Shown here piece after piece: positions 23,524-37,229 of a DNA stretch of 64,000 bases. A program made the position numbers and the translations under genes. The stretch's first letter is position 1. Every line of letters begins with the position of its first letter. Origin of the DNA: Brassica napus (Eukaryota; Streptophyta; Magnoliopsida; Brassicales; Brassicaceae); NCBI RefSeq assembly GCF_020379485.1, contig NC_063436.1, positions 11,673,389 through 11,737,388 on the forward strand, read 5' to 3'. The notes beneath the pieces were generated by a model, which saw only the letters and a program-made list of their open reading frames with translations, ran no database searches and was not told where the DNA came from.

Positions 23524-23827
23524 GTTACACATTTTACTGACGTTCAACTGGCTTGCATCGGCAGTTTTATCCGCATATGATGTATGAAATCATCTTTGGT
23601 GATTACTCTTGCAGGAAAGTGGTGTCTGCGAAAACCTTTTTCTACTTCATTATTGGAGATTTTGTATTCTATTGGGGCCACACGATCTTACCTACAAAAT
23701 GGCTGTACAATGCATCATGAGATTCTGTTTCTTGGTTTTGCTACCATCATTGGTTTATTTGTGTTGCTTCAGGATATTTGGTACCGACAAGGGTTACAGA
23801 AAACTCAAGGCCCTTAAAGAAACCTGA
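23524..23827 (+). pseudogene. SMO2: Sterol 4-alpha-methyl oxidase 2 pseudogene (internal deletions)
   Basis: Four separated, frame-shifted pieces of a C4-sterol methyl oxidase lie in the correct order: VTHFTDVQLACIGSF (from 23524), KVVSAKTFFYFIIGDFVF with YWGH and TKWLYN (about 23614-23712), EILFLGFATIIG (about 23722-23757), and GTDKGYRKLKALKET ending at a stop (about 23783-23827). A functional protein has about 260-270 residues and several His-rich iron-binding boxes; the blocks holding most of them (HSVHHEY and the HDYHH region) are deleted here. The location just after TOPP1 matches At2g29390 (SMO2-2), so this is a decayed syntenic copy and not a transposed fragment. It cannot encode an enzyme. 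Confidence 0.85.
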
Positions 23828-24344
23828 CAATTAATAAGCAAAATGTGAGACTTGGTTTATTCAAGAGAGATGTCTCACTCTCAAAAACTCTCATTTTCTT
23901 CTGTTTTGCCTCGCATAAACACTTAGAATTTTATTCATAAGAACATCATTATTTGCAGCACTTTGGCTTGCACAGTTAAATCTGCTGGTCTGATCATCTT
24001 AGCCAACTGATGTTTGAATCTAGCTTACCGGTTGTCTCAATTTTTTTGTCACAACTACTGCTCGTAATTGCCTTTAGCACATAGGATCCAATCGCATGTC
24101 TTTGCCTTGCGGCACAAACAAAGCACCTCCTATAAACTATCAACAACCCTTTGTATTATACTATTAAACTCCACATCATTCCGCTAAAATCTGAAACATA
24201 TATTGAATATTTGAATGTAAACACGAGCAACAGAGGAGAATCATATATGTAAAAATGGGGTGAGAACCATCAACCTAAATGGTCTCAAATTCATAAGGTA
24301 TTGAAAACATTATCCAACAATTTGGAAATTATACATATATGTAT
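23828..24344. other. Spacer downstream of the SMO2 relic
   Basis: AT-rich DNA between the SMO2 relic and the tropinone-reductase pseudogene; nothing recognised. Confidence 0.4.
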
Positions 24345-25016
<672 letters not shown>

Positions 25017-25104
25017 CTATATACACCCATAACAAACCAAACACAACATGATTTGGCACTTTTACCAGTTATATGGATAGGAAACTGTTTATGTGGAAAA
25101 TCAT

Positions 25105-25330
25105 CTGCAGGTTTTTATCATGGGCTCTGATACCATATTAGTAATGACTTGCCCAAAGACCATCATCCCACATGATGTGGGACTAATAATATCCCTTTTA
25201 ACTTCAGATTTGGGATTTTGTACCGATGCGATGCAAAAATGACTAGCACCTTGATGGAGATGAAGAAAACTTGAAGAACCACACCTTTAGCTAAATTAAG
25301 TTCCTAATACAAGAAGAATGTTTATTTATA
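25105..25330 (-). mobile_element. LTR-retroelement remnant with Met-tRNA primer site
   Basis: The minus strand reads TGGTATCAGAGCCCATGAT (complement of about 25111-25129), the primer-binding site complementary to initiator methionine tRNA used by Copia and TRIM elements. Upstream on that strand is an LTR-like region with the words GTCCCACATCATGTGGGAT, as in small plant TRIM LTRs. No gag-pol follows. It lies directly 5' of the surviving half of the SDR pseudogene, so its insertion probably removed the first two exons. Which family it belongs to cannot be settled by eye. Confidence 0.6.
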
Positions 25331-25562
25331 TAAAGCCATAGCTTAAAGAAAAAACTAAGAAGCATTTATTGTACAAAACTGGTTTTTTGTTGAATAAATT
25401 TGAAAATTATTAAAAGGATCAGTAATGAATCATGCTTCTCTTTTTTTGAAGAAAAGAAACTAATGGAACTGCCAAAAAGTTTATGTTTTCGTATACACAC
25501 TCACATCGTGAGGTTTTTATTCAAGTTTAAAGACAGTTACAAAACGCTAAAAGGCCATTATC

Positions 25563-26724
25563 TCAAGCCCGTGACTGATAGGAGAAACCGTTAACTGTGA
25601 GGCCTCCATCAACACAAATGGTTTGACCAGTGATGTAGGACGCTGCAGGTAGACACAAGAAGACCACTAGCGATGCAACTTCATTTGGCTCTCCAGCACG
25701 ACCAAGTGGAGTTCTACAGAACAATTTTTCCTTGAAACTGACGTCCTCAAGATACTTTAAGAAACAAAAGTGAGTTAGGGATTAGAGGAAGTCAGTAGCT
25801 AAATTCACAAAACAAGATCTGTAAATTATATATTATTATTACAGATTGAGACTGTCGAGTCTTGACAACATTAGGTGCAACAGCATTGGCTCTTATGCCG
25901 TCTTTTGCCCATTCACATGCCAAATTTCTAGCTAGCTGGTTCAGAGCTCCTAATAAAAGCAATTCAACAAAATATTAAAAAAATGAAGAAAAATTTGTTG
26001 ATTAGTCAGTCATGCAAACTGCATCTAGTAGTAACTATTAATACCTTTGGTTACACCATAAATGGATCCACACTCAAATGATACAACCCCTGCAATAGAA
26101 GACAAGAAGACGATGCTTCCATAACCTGAAGCCTTTAAGAGTGGATATGAAAGCTGGCAAAAATGGAAAGCAGCTTCCAAGTTTGTTGAGCTATGGTAAG
26201 CAAAATCTACTGCCACATATTCTATTGTTGGCTTCCCGCGAAGTACTCCCACGTTATTTACCTATATGAACAAAAGGAAGATTTCTCTTCAGAAAAGTTT
26301 CCGTTAACGAATATGCTTAGTTGTTTACTTGTTTATTAAAACCATTTACTTACAAGAATGTTGAGTTTACCATCGAACAGGGAGGAGACATTTTGTATCA
26401 ATGTTTCTCTCTCAGAGCGTGAGGTTACATCACAGACTGAGCCTTTGACTTGAAACCCTTTCTTTTCCCATTCACTTAAACTTTGATTGAGCAGAGTTTC
26501 AGATATGTCACATACGTGGATTTTAGCTCCAAAACTAGCTAATTCCTCTACTATGGCATACCTAGACATTCCAGTTCCTTAAATATATTATGTTAAATAG
26601 AATCAGAAGAAAGGTTAAAAGAGGTGATATTGTAGATCAAACTGAGAAGAAATGTGTACCCGATTCCGCTGGCTCCACCAGTTACAAGAGCAGTCATACC
26701 TTGAAGACTCCATCTTTTATCCAT
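25563..26724 (-). CDS. Tropinone-reductase-like SDR, copy A
   Basis: Five exons (26724-26660, 26561-26354, 26261-26045, 25949-25843, 25754-25563) join to 262 residues without a break. It is a classical NADPH-dependent short-chain dehydrogenase of the tropinone-reductase-like (SDR65C) family; Arabidopsis relatives at At2g29150-At2g29370 include SAG13 and reduce small ketones and related carbonyl substrates. Seen: cofactor motif TGGASGIG (15-22), NNVG (93-96), catalytic Ser146 and Tyr159-x3-Lys163 (YGVTK), and the conserved C-terminus [17 protein letters not shown]. One of three intact copies with identical exon lengths (65, 208, 217, 107 and 192 bp), evidence of recent tandem duplication. The physiological substrate is unknown. 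Confidence 0.93.
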
Positions 26725-27065
26725 TTTTTTTGTTTTTGTTTGTGATGATTAGCAATGACCAGAAATGCCACAGATAATATACATACGATGAATGTGGATG
26801 AGATAAGTCTTATACCCCCTAATTATTGATTATGTTTGTTTGTGTGGTGGAAATGTCATGCAGTCGTAAGAGAGAGAAAACATGACTAACTAAAATATCT
26901 AAATTAGTAGTCCAAGGCAAAACTGGCTTTTAAATCAAAAGCTTCGACCAAAAGAGACAACAGAGAATAGGTGTCGAAATGAAGAATAAAACGTGATGAG
27001 TTGAGAAGGCTTAATTTAGAGCCGAATTTTTAATTATTTCAAAGTTTTTGTTTACGGTTGTGTGA
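26725..27065. other. Promoter side of SDR copy A
   Basis: Short AT-rich spacer upstream of copy A, ending at the retroposon insertion site; no other feature seen. Confidence 0.4.
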
Positions 27066-28405
27066 TTTATAAACCAGTTTTTTTTTTTTTTGAAACACAG
27101 CTTACTTTCATTCAAACTCAGTTGTTTTGGTTACAATAACAAGAGGGAATGTACCATCCTCTTTGATTAAAAAGATAAACTACAATGCCAAAAGCAGATA
27201 AAATAGATAGTTCTTCATGAGAAGATGACAGCGAATTCAAGACCAAGCTTAAATGCGTCGATAAGGCTTTCACAACAAAGTTGGATAGCTGAGAGATAGT
27301 CACATGAAAAGGTGACGTTAACACCCAATCCGCACCTCGGAGTATCGTCGAAACGAAGTCCGCTGCATCTTCAGGTCCCGAACGGACCGCTCCACAAGAT
27401 AGCAAGACGGTTATAGATATGGATGGACACTTCCATTTAATGTTTGGAAGGGAAACACTCTTTAACAAAGAGGTATTGGATAGCACGGTTCGCTTCTTCA
27501 CGAGGACTGATGCTAGTGAAGGCGATCCCGGTGAGCCCACCGGTAAATGATTAGAGAGTAAACTCTTCGCACAAGAGAAATAGGGCGTTGTATGTAAATC
27601 TGCTTCGGTAAAAACTCCGTTGAACCCATCGGAAGTCTTCAGGCAATTAATCAACGAGATTAAAAACCCCCACAAGACTGTGGGCTGTGAAAGCAATGGA
27701 CTGGACCATTTATAATTAAAAGCAATTGGGCTAACCAAGCCCAAATTCAATATCTGAAGGCCCAGCTTAAGAAAAGTAGAATCGTGACCTTGTTGGAAAA
27801 GTGAGGCGGAGGAAGCGCGGTGATTGGCGGTGACGGTGGTAAGGGAGATGAGGGACGGCAAGCCCATGACTCTAAACTGGAACAGTTTCGGATCTAGAAA
27901 CCGCGTTTTATGTGGAATCCCACTAACACCGGTCAAGACATCAGAAGTTGTTGTCTGAGAATGAGCTTGCGAAGAGATGGAGGGCGAACGTCGGTGAGGA
28001 TCTTCTAGCCGGAGTGACATCGAGAGGGAGAGAATGAAATACACGGATCTGCGGTTTGAGCTTACAGATCTGAGACCACGATGAGGCGGGCGGTAAAGGG
28101 TGAGACGGCGGGTAGAGGATCTACATAGATTCACAGAACGGGAGTCCCCGTAGAACAACGGCGTCGAAGAAACCTTCGGCCTAGAGGAGACCATCGGAGC
28201 CCCGATGGATAAATAACGTGACCTTGAGCAGCAAAGAACACGAGAGTTGGAGCGAAAGGAGAGTAGAGAGATACAGGTCGATGATGACGTCGCCGCGAGT
28301 AGCCAGCGCCGACGGGAAAACGCGTCGCCGGCGCCGGAGAACATTGATTTATGGAGTGCCTCGAGCCCCGTGTCTGGGAGCGTTTTACTTTTTTATAAAC
28401 CAGTT
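27066..28405 (-). mobile_element. 1.3-kb intronless retroposon with poly(A) and 14-bp TSD
   Basis: The 14-mer tttataaaccagtt occurs at 27066-27079 and 28392-28405. Between them lies a 1312-bp minus-strand unit that ends in a poly(A) tail (T run at 27080-27091), preceded by the LINE-like 3' words gaatgaaagt and ctgtgtttc. One 408-codon frame (27118-28344) fills 93% of the unit, starting 47 bp from its 5' end. There is no intron and no reverse transcriptase, integrase or RNA polymerase III box. It is therefore either a retrocopy of a cellular mRNA or a non-autonomous element mobilised by a LINE. Confidence 0.8.
27118..28344 (-). CDS. Unrecognised 408-aa Ser/Arg-rich protein in a retroposon
   Basis: I do not recognise this protein. 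The frame starts at a true ATG (28344, MFSGAGDAFSRRRWLLAAT) and runs without a stop for 408 codons, which is unlikely by chance in this base composition. The N-terminal third is rich in Ser, Arg and Leu (repeated SRRR, SSTR and RSNS words); the C-terminal part is less biased and ends in SCYCNQNN. No transmembrane segment, zinc knuckle, reverse transcriptase or RNase H motif is visible. It is contained wholly within a target-duplicated retroposon. It may be the product of a non-autonomous retroelement family, a retrocopied host gene, or a non-coding transcript whose frame is fortuitous. Confidence 0.5.
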   Translation of the reverse strand: MFSGAGDAFSRRRWLLAATSSSTCISLLSFRSNSRVLCCSRSRYLSIGAPMVSSRPKVSSTPLFYGDSRSVNLCRSSTRRLTLYRPPHRGLRSVSSNRRSVYFILSLSMSLRLEDPHRRSPSISSQAHSQTTTSDVLTGVSGIPHKTRFLDPKLFQFRVMGLPSLISLTTVTANHRASSASLFQQGHDSTFLKLGLQILNLGLVSPIAFNYKWSSPLLSQPTVLWGFLISLINCLKTSDGFNGVFTEADLHTTPYFSCAKSLLSNHLPVGSPGSPSLASVLVKKRTVLSNTSLLKSVSLPNIKWKCPSISITVLLSCGAVRSGPEDAADFVSTILRGADWVLTSPFHVTISQLSNFVVKALSTHLSLVLNSLSSSHEELSILSAFGIVVYLFNQRGWYIPSCYCNQNN

Positions 28406-28610
28406 AAAATCCATAAACCACATTACCCTAATCTAGTTTTTGTACTTTTTAGTTTTTATCTAAAAGCATTTCCAGGTATCTTTTTTTAGCCAAAGAAAAC
28501 CATATTGCAACGAGCATTTAAACTCATTTATCTGATCTCAGACACTATCAAAAAGGTTAAAAGATTTGATATGAGTTCAAAGTTTTGATATTAAATAATG
28601 GACACGTATG

Positions 28611-29323
28611 TGTATTACTAGGGGTGGGCACTTTACCCGAAATCCGAAGTGGCACCCGAACCCGATCCGAAAAACCCGAACCGAAATCCGAACCGAAGTA
28701 GCAAAATATCCGAACGGGTATTAAATTAGGAGAGATTGGATATCCGAACCCGAACGGGTAATATCCGAACCCGAATGGATATCCGAAGATAACCGAACAT
28801 ATGTATAATTAACCTTCTATTTTTAATTTACATCTTTCATTTTATATAAAATATTTATATTGATACTACACATACTTTAAATTCATATGATATACATACA
28901 ATTACGTAGAAGATGATTTGCTATGCACTTAAAATACATGTCAAACTTTTTATTTCAACAATTAACAAAAAGTTACATCCAAAATTTAAAAACAATAACC
29001 AAATTAATGTCTTTTTAGTTTGAAAATGTTATGTCCAAATCTAATAACCATTCAATCTATTAAAAATACAAAAAATAGTTAAGTGAAAGTTATATATTTA
29101 AATACAAGAAATTTGAAAAATGAAAATTTTAATTTTTTTTTTCAAAATCTAAATATCCGAACCCGATCCGAAATAACCGAAACCGAACTAAAAATACCCG
29201 AACCCGACCCGAAGTACAGAAATACCCGAACGGGTTCTACACCTCTATACCGAAATACCCGAAAATCCGAAATACCCGATCCGAACCCGAACGGGTACCC
29301 GAATGCCCACCCCTATGTATTAC
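28611..29323. mobile_element. Non-autonomous hAT element with CCGAA arrays
   Basis: A 697-bp insertion (28619-29315) starts TAGGGGTGGGCA and ends with its exact reverse complement TGCCCACCCCTA. Both sides carry the octamer TGTATTAC (28611-28618 and 29316-29323), a perfect hAT target duplication. About 180 bp at each end are packed with ACCCGAA/ATCCGAA words and their complements; the middle is AT-rich and lacks any transposase frame. Confidence 0.9.
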
Positions 29324-29624
29324 CCGTGTTATGATCAATTAAGACACTATTTTGTTAGTACAAAATAGAGGATGGAGGAGAACATTTGTGATGCGTGAGA
29401 CTCTCTCAGAGAGATACTGCTCCAAGCTTTTTGTGTTTCGGATTCCGGGTGAAAGAGCCGTGCGTGGTCGCTAAGATTCTCACTATTACCACAAGATTAG
29501 CATCTCCACAATGGCAAAACAAACTCGTTTATATTTTTTTTGCATAAACTCACAGCGTGAAATTTTTTTATTAGATAGCAGACACTTAGTTAAAACAGTT
29601 TTATAACAAGCGACAAGGCCATTC
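29324..29624. other. Spacer between hAT relic and SDR copy B
   Basis: Nothing recognised apart from the probable 3' untranslated region of SDR copy B near 29560-29624. Confidence 0.4.
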
Positions 29625-30729
<1,105 letters not shown>

Positions 30730-31462
30730 CTTTACCTTTTGCATGTTATTTGCAATGACTAGAAATGCCATAGATTATATATATATATATATATTATAAA
30801 ATGAAGATCACTAAGTGTGAATTAATTATATTAAAAAGATAAGATAAGTCTGAAATGAATGATTGAGTATGTATGCCGACACAAGAAAAAGGAGTTTGTA
30901 TGTGTGGTGGAAATGCAATGTAGTCGTATACTATAAGCATATACTAAAATTGGAGAAAATGCTTGAAATATCATAAGTTAACTATTATTATTTTTTAAAT
31001 ATATTCAATCAAAAATATTTTATCATTTGCAGATAAAATTTAGTGATTATTGTTTAGGGTATAATATTGAGAAATTTCTTAAAATACAATTTTCAAAAAT
31101 ACACTCAATCAAAAATATTTTAATGTTTTGGTTTCAAGTTTAATAATTATTTTTAGGGTACAAGTGTCTGTTTAGGTTAAAATAAGAGAAATTGCTTAAA
31201 CATTTGAGTTGCGATATACTGATTTGTAAACTTAAAAATGACTTGTATATTTTCTTTTACGACACGATAAGATTTCCACCAGACATACAACCAATAATTC
31301 GCTACGTTTCCGTCACAAAATCCACGTGCGATAGCCATTAGCCCATACTCAACTACCAATTTACCATTATTCTTGTTTTTCGAGTACTTCTTGTCATTAT
31401 TGATTAAAAAAGTCAGTCTAATTCACTTGTGGCCTTCTCTTGCTACCCACAGGCAAACAAAA
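30730..31462. other. Bidirectional spacer between SDR copies B and C
   Basis: AT-rich 733 bp between two divergently transcribed SDR genes. It holds a TA dinucleotide run at about 30778-30795 and a pair of diverged direct repeats around 31008-31075 and 31080-31165 (both with aatcaaaaatattttat-like words). No other gene. Confidence 0.45.
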
Positions 31463-32596
<1,134 letters not shown>

Positions 32597-33306
32597 ATCA
32601 GAGAATTTGCTTTGTTTTCCCTTTAATATTTGATGTTATCAATGTATACAAATGCCTCAAAATCATATTCTACTATTTCGAATAAGTAATCTTGCCTCAC
32701 AACATATCCAAGGCCTTGATCTCCACTCAGTTGGAGTTCCGGATCCGCATTAGGAAAGAAATGAGTTACAAGGAGTCTGTTTTATACTTTGTCTGTGATA
32801 GAAAGATGACACTTGCCATTTCAAGAGCTCGTTGTAACAACCTTCCAACGACTTCCTCCTCCTCTAAATGTCTACCACATGTCCTCTACTTCCTATCTTA
32901 TGTATCATAAAAAGTAACCAATCAAGTGAAATAAAAGCTTTAATATTTTTAATTATTTTACTCTGATTACTGTTTAAATGAAGGTTAAATGCTTTCTTTT
33001 CATTCATGATTTTTGGAGAGTAAATGAGTTGCGCTAGCTTCTGTTCTTCTTTCTTTTTTTTTTTTTTTTTTGCTTTGTAAATATATATGAAAGCATTTCT
33101 TTGTTCCCCTTGTCGTGCATATAATATGACAAAGCTTGAAGTTGAAGACATGAGAGATCATTTATACTTTATGTTAAACAACTCTCACACTACAAAGATC
33201 AACTGTCAAATCTCTGACGAGCAATGAACTTGAATCCCTTGGGTGCATAAGCAGAACCAAAACTGTACATCTGAACTAAACAGAGCAGAACATCATCGTT
33301 TCCTTC
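32597..33306. other. Convergent spacer, SDR copy C to APK1B
   Basis: Holds the 3' ends of two convergent genes. A pure T run of about 20 bases lies at 33053-33070. No gene or terminal repeats seen. Confidence 0.4.
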
Positions 33307-35386
33307 TCAGACAAACAGAGGCGAAGCAGACGGACGTGGATAAGCAGTTGCTATCCCGCCCACACCGGTTTGTTGAGCAAAACTGTCTCTTCTCCTACGC
33401 ATTCTTTTCTCGGTCTCATTTCCTCCTTCTTCACGCGAAGCTTGGATGTTTTCGAGGTGAAAAACAATCTCGTTCATGTTTGGCCTCTGGTTTTTGTCAA
33501 CGTCGAGACATCTGAACACTTGAGTAGCTACTTTATGTGCTTCTTTCACTGAGATTTGGTCTCGGATACGGTTATCGATAACTCGTGAAACCTTCTTCTT
33601 GTTTGCAAGTAATGGTTTTGCCCAATCCACTAGTTTTTGCTCTCTCGGTGGACGATTATTGTCCACTACTTTACGACCAGACAACATCTCCAAAAGCACA
33701 ACACCGTAGCTATAGACATCACTCTTGGTTGTTAAATGACCTAAGTGAAAGAGTTAGTGGTTATCATAAAGAAGTAAATCAAATCACATAAAGAAAAAAA
33801 AAAGACTTTTGAGAGGCTAACCGTTCAAAAGGTAACCAGGGTCTACGTATCCATAGGTACCTATGACCCTTGTAGAGACATGGCTATTATCACCTGTTGG
33901 ACCGTCTTTAGCCAAACCGAAGTCAGATAGCTTAGCATTGTAGTTCTGTGATCATGTCAATGAGATTTTTCTCAAACATAAAATCTTATTAATTATGACA
34001 GCTATTTTCCATTTATATCAAAAGATGGAAGTACCGAATCAAGAAGTATATTAGAGGTTTTGAAGTCGCGGTATATGACTTGCGTCTCGGCACTGTGAAG
34101 AAAAGCTAGACCTTTTGCACAACCAAGAGCAATTTTCAACCGAATATTCCAAGATAACGGTTCGAAGTAGGAACCTCCTGTAACAGCAAGAAACAAGATT
34201 GAATAACATTGCGAGTTACCAGATGAATGAACAAGAGAAGAGAAGACAATACTTCTGAATAAATGATTCTCTAAGCTTCCACAAGGCATGAACTCATACA
34301 CAAGAAGATGATGTTCATCCTCTAAGCAGTAACCGATGAGTTTCACAAGATTAGGATGAGAAAGCCTCCCCAAGTAATTCACTTCCGCCTGCAGCAGCAT
34401 TAATCAACGAAAATCATAAACAAACAATCTTCAATATAAGTTTTTTTTTTCTTCAATATAAGTGATCAAAAGATTGAAGTTAGCTTTTCGAATCTACCAG
34501 CCATTCTTGATGACCTTGCCAACCCTCTATGTTAAGTCTTTTGACAGCAATAACCATGCCGGTTCCCGGTTTAGATGCAGTGAGAGATTCCTCATCAATC
34601 CATCCTTTAAAGACACAACCGAATCCACCTTCACCAAGAACACTGTCTAGTCTGAAATTCCTAGTTGCTGCTTTGAGCTCAGCAAAGCTGAAACATTTTA
34701 GGTTTGGAGATTGCAAGATCTCTCCTTCGGTTCGAGGGCTTGTTCTGACAGACACAGAAGAGCATTTGCTTCCCATGCTTTGTGTATCATTTGCCTCTGA
34801 GCTCATATACTTCGGACTCGCACCTATGCAAACACCAAACAAATAGTTTACATATAAAAAAACTTTTGATTGCACTTTTTTCACAAAACCCATTTATCCG
34901 AAATTTAGTACAAATGGTTTTGTTGTAATTAAGAGATCAGACAAATGTAAAGATTCTGAATTTTCTTGCTTGTCTTTTCCTCTGGCAACTAAAATGAGCC
35001 GTGAATTAGCCAAACACCCAAAAAGACAGTTTACGAAAACCTAATCATTAATTTGTTTTTTTGAAATATAAAAAAAAAACTAATTATTTTTAGCGTTAGA
35101 AACCAAACTTTTAAGTTAAGTGACTTAAGTCCCGGAAAGCCTAACCTCGAATTGAAAAAAATACGTAAAAAATAAATGAACAACAAACCCTAAAGTTTAG
35201 ACCCTACTCTATTGCCGACCAAAATAAATTCAAACTCTTAAAACCTCAAAATTAAATATTTGTTTACAAATAAACATTTGTAGGAGTAGTCGTTATTCTA
35301 TATATGAAATTTGAAAGCTTGAGCCTTGTAGTACCTGTGTTACTTGGACTCTCAGCTTTAACCTGAACACTCATGCAAATCCCCAT
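33307..35386 (-). CDS. APK1B: Receptor-like cytoplasmic kinase APK1B (RLCK VII)
   Basis: Six exons (35386-35335, 34823-34498, 34388-34253, 34177-34035, 33945-33822, 33740-33307) encode 404 residues. The N-terminus [18 protein letters not shown] carries the Gly2 myristoylation and Cys4 palmitoylation signals of membrane-anchored RLCK VII kinases. Kinase motifs: GEGGFG (81-86), catalytic-pair Lys112 in [15 protein letters not shown] (207-214, RD type, catalytic Asp209), SDFGLAK, then [10 protein letters not shown]. The C-terminus [12 protein letters not shown] is characteristic of APK1. Family members relay immune and developmental signals. Odd point: the APE motif that anchors the activation segment reads DPG (254-256), so the usual Ala and Glu are replaced. 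Syntenic with At2g28930. Intron 2 contains a poly(T) micro-insertion. Confidence 0.92.
34428..34463 (-). mobile_element. Poly(T)-only micro-insertion in APK1B intron 2
   Basis: tcttcaatataagt is present at 34428-34441 and again at 34450-34463. Only eight T separate the copies, so on the APK1B sense strand the insert is a bare poly(A) tract between two copies of the target. It lies between the exons ending at 34498 and starting at 34388, clear of both splice sites. Confidence 0.55.
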
Positions 35387-36666
35387 GATTTTGAGACGGA
35401 TCAAACAAAACCCATTTTTCTATCTCAAGAAGAAACATATCATAATGTGAGGACAAAGAGATTTTGAAATGTTTTCAAGCTGGATGAAAGTACATATTAA
35501 AGAAACCGAACATTAAATTAATAAGAAGGAAACTTTGCTCACCAAATTTCGTTGTCAACCAAGCAGAGCCAGTCCTAGAATTTGAAAGGCTGGATGCAAC
35601 CAAAAAAAAAATATATATGTGGCCACTCTTTAAGTCTTTGAAGAAAAGAGAAGAACAGAAAGAAAATAAGAAGTTGAAATTGTGGACATACCTGTTAGCC
35701 ACTAGACTAAAGAAGTTATTTGTAAGGTGTGGCCGAATTTAATTAATAAAACCAATGGCCGCAAGCGAGTGCATCGGCTTTGTGTAAGGGCCGGCGCCAC
35801 AACCAAGACACAAGAATTCATTAAGTTAGTTATAGATTGGCGAAGACATTTTCGTAGCCAGGTTTTTTAACTACACATATAGTGACAAAACACATAGTTT
35901 TAACTTTGTAGCTAAATATGTGGCTAACTATAGCATTCCGTATCTATATAGCTAGAGACGGATTCCGTTGGTAATCTATAGCTAAATAGTTACTCATTAG
36001 CTAGAGATAATTGGTTGCTATAATTGTTCCATTTAGCAACGACTAGCTACAATTGTTTTTATTACTAAATATCATTAATGTCCTCGCTTTGACACAATAC
36101 TATATATAAATCATAAAAATAATAAAAATTAGAATATTTTGTGTATATATATATATAGAATGTTAGATTATCGATTATTTTTTCAATGTAAATACCATTT
36201 ATGTTCTAAGATAATTTTTTAATACACATATATTAAAAAATAACACTAGTAGTGTAATAAAACTAATGGTTAGACACATATGTTCGTTTAAGATTATTCA
36301 CATATACTAATTGTTGAGAATTACGATCATATTGATCCACCGAACCGAATCCGGCCTGATAATTAGTAAAACCCGAATGGGACATATGAGCGTAATACAA
36401 AAAATCTTAAAATCTTAATTAATCGAACCGAAACCGACGGGTCCCCAAACGCCAGACAATGATATATTTAAGATTGTAGTGTTGCAAAATGTTAAAACTA
36501 TTTAATGAATAAACATTAGTATAAAAACTAGTTAATGAATAAACATTAGTATAAAAATTCACTTCGCGCATGTCCGCGGGTTATCATCTCGTAAGATTGT
36601 ATTTGTTAAACGCTGATAAAGAATGACTACATGGGTTGAACTTGAAATAAATAAAGTTAAGGAATA

Positions 36667-36719
36667 ACAATCAAAATATTTGAAAACCCTTTCTTCAAAA
36701 AAAAACAACCAAAATATTT
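36667..36719 (+). mobile_element. 23-bp micro-insertion with A tail and 15-bp TSD
   Basis: acaatcaaaatattt (36667-36681) recurs as acaaccaaaatattt (36705-36719), 14 of 15 matching. The insert gaaaaccctttcttc plus eight A lies between; it has the order expected for the last bases of an mRNA-like template and its poly(A) tail. Confidence 0.5.
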
Positions 36720-37182
36720 CTATTCATTTGTGATGTGAAATATGTTAATTCCTTGGTGCTATATGAAATGCATTATTATAAAAAGTTCTTGGACAAATCA
36801 TGTATGAACAAGACAATATTTTGTAATGATCTTTGGTTGTCCAATAGAGACATATGTTGCGCCAAACTACATTATTAAGAGTCAATTATTGTAGTTACAC
36901 TGAAATTGAAACTAAAATCAAAGAAGATGAAACTAGATGGGTAGAACGACAAAGTAGCAGATGGGAGACAATATGATTGAGCATGAGATATAATTCAACT
37001 ATGCTCCATGAGGGTGTGTGCATACCTTTTTACTAATTATCCATTTTTACTAGTAAAAGCGGATAAAGTATTTGGTATTTAGCTTTTATCTGAACAAGAA
37101 GTTAAATTATCTGCTTAACTTCAGTTGCTGAGTGGATTACCTAGTTTTTGTTTTTGTAACAGAATGGGATACCTACTTTAAC

Positions 37183-37229
37183 AAGCTTATCTTCTATCTT
37201 TGTTGACAAAAAAAAAAAAAAGCTTATCT
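37183..37229 (+). mobile_element. 27-bp micro-insertion ending TGTTGAC-poly(A)
   Basis: aagcttatct occurs at 37183-37192 and 37220-37229. The bases between read tctatctttgttgac followed by A. The end TGTTGAC-A(n) closely resembles the 3' end TGATGAC-A(n) of the LINE fragment at 16164-16884, so this may be an almost complete 5' truncation of that family. Confidence 0.5.

Noticed and set aside
28218..28489. Plus-strand 72- and 80-codon frames at the retroposon's 5' end
   Set aside because: Antisense to the longer frame of the retroposon and crossing its insertion boundary.
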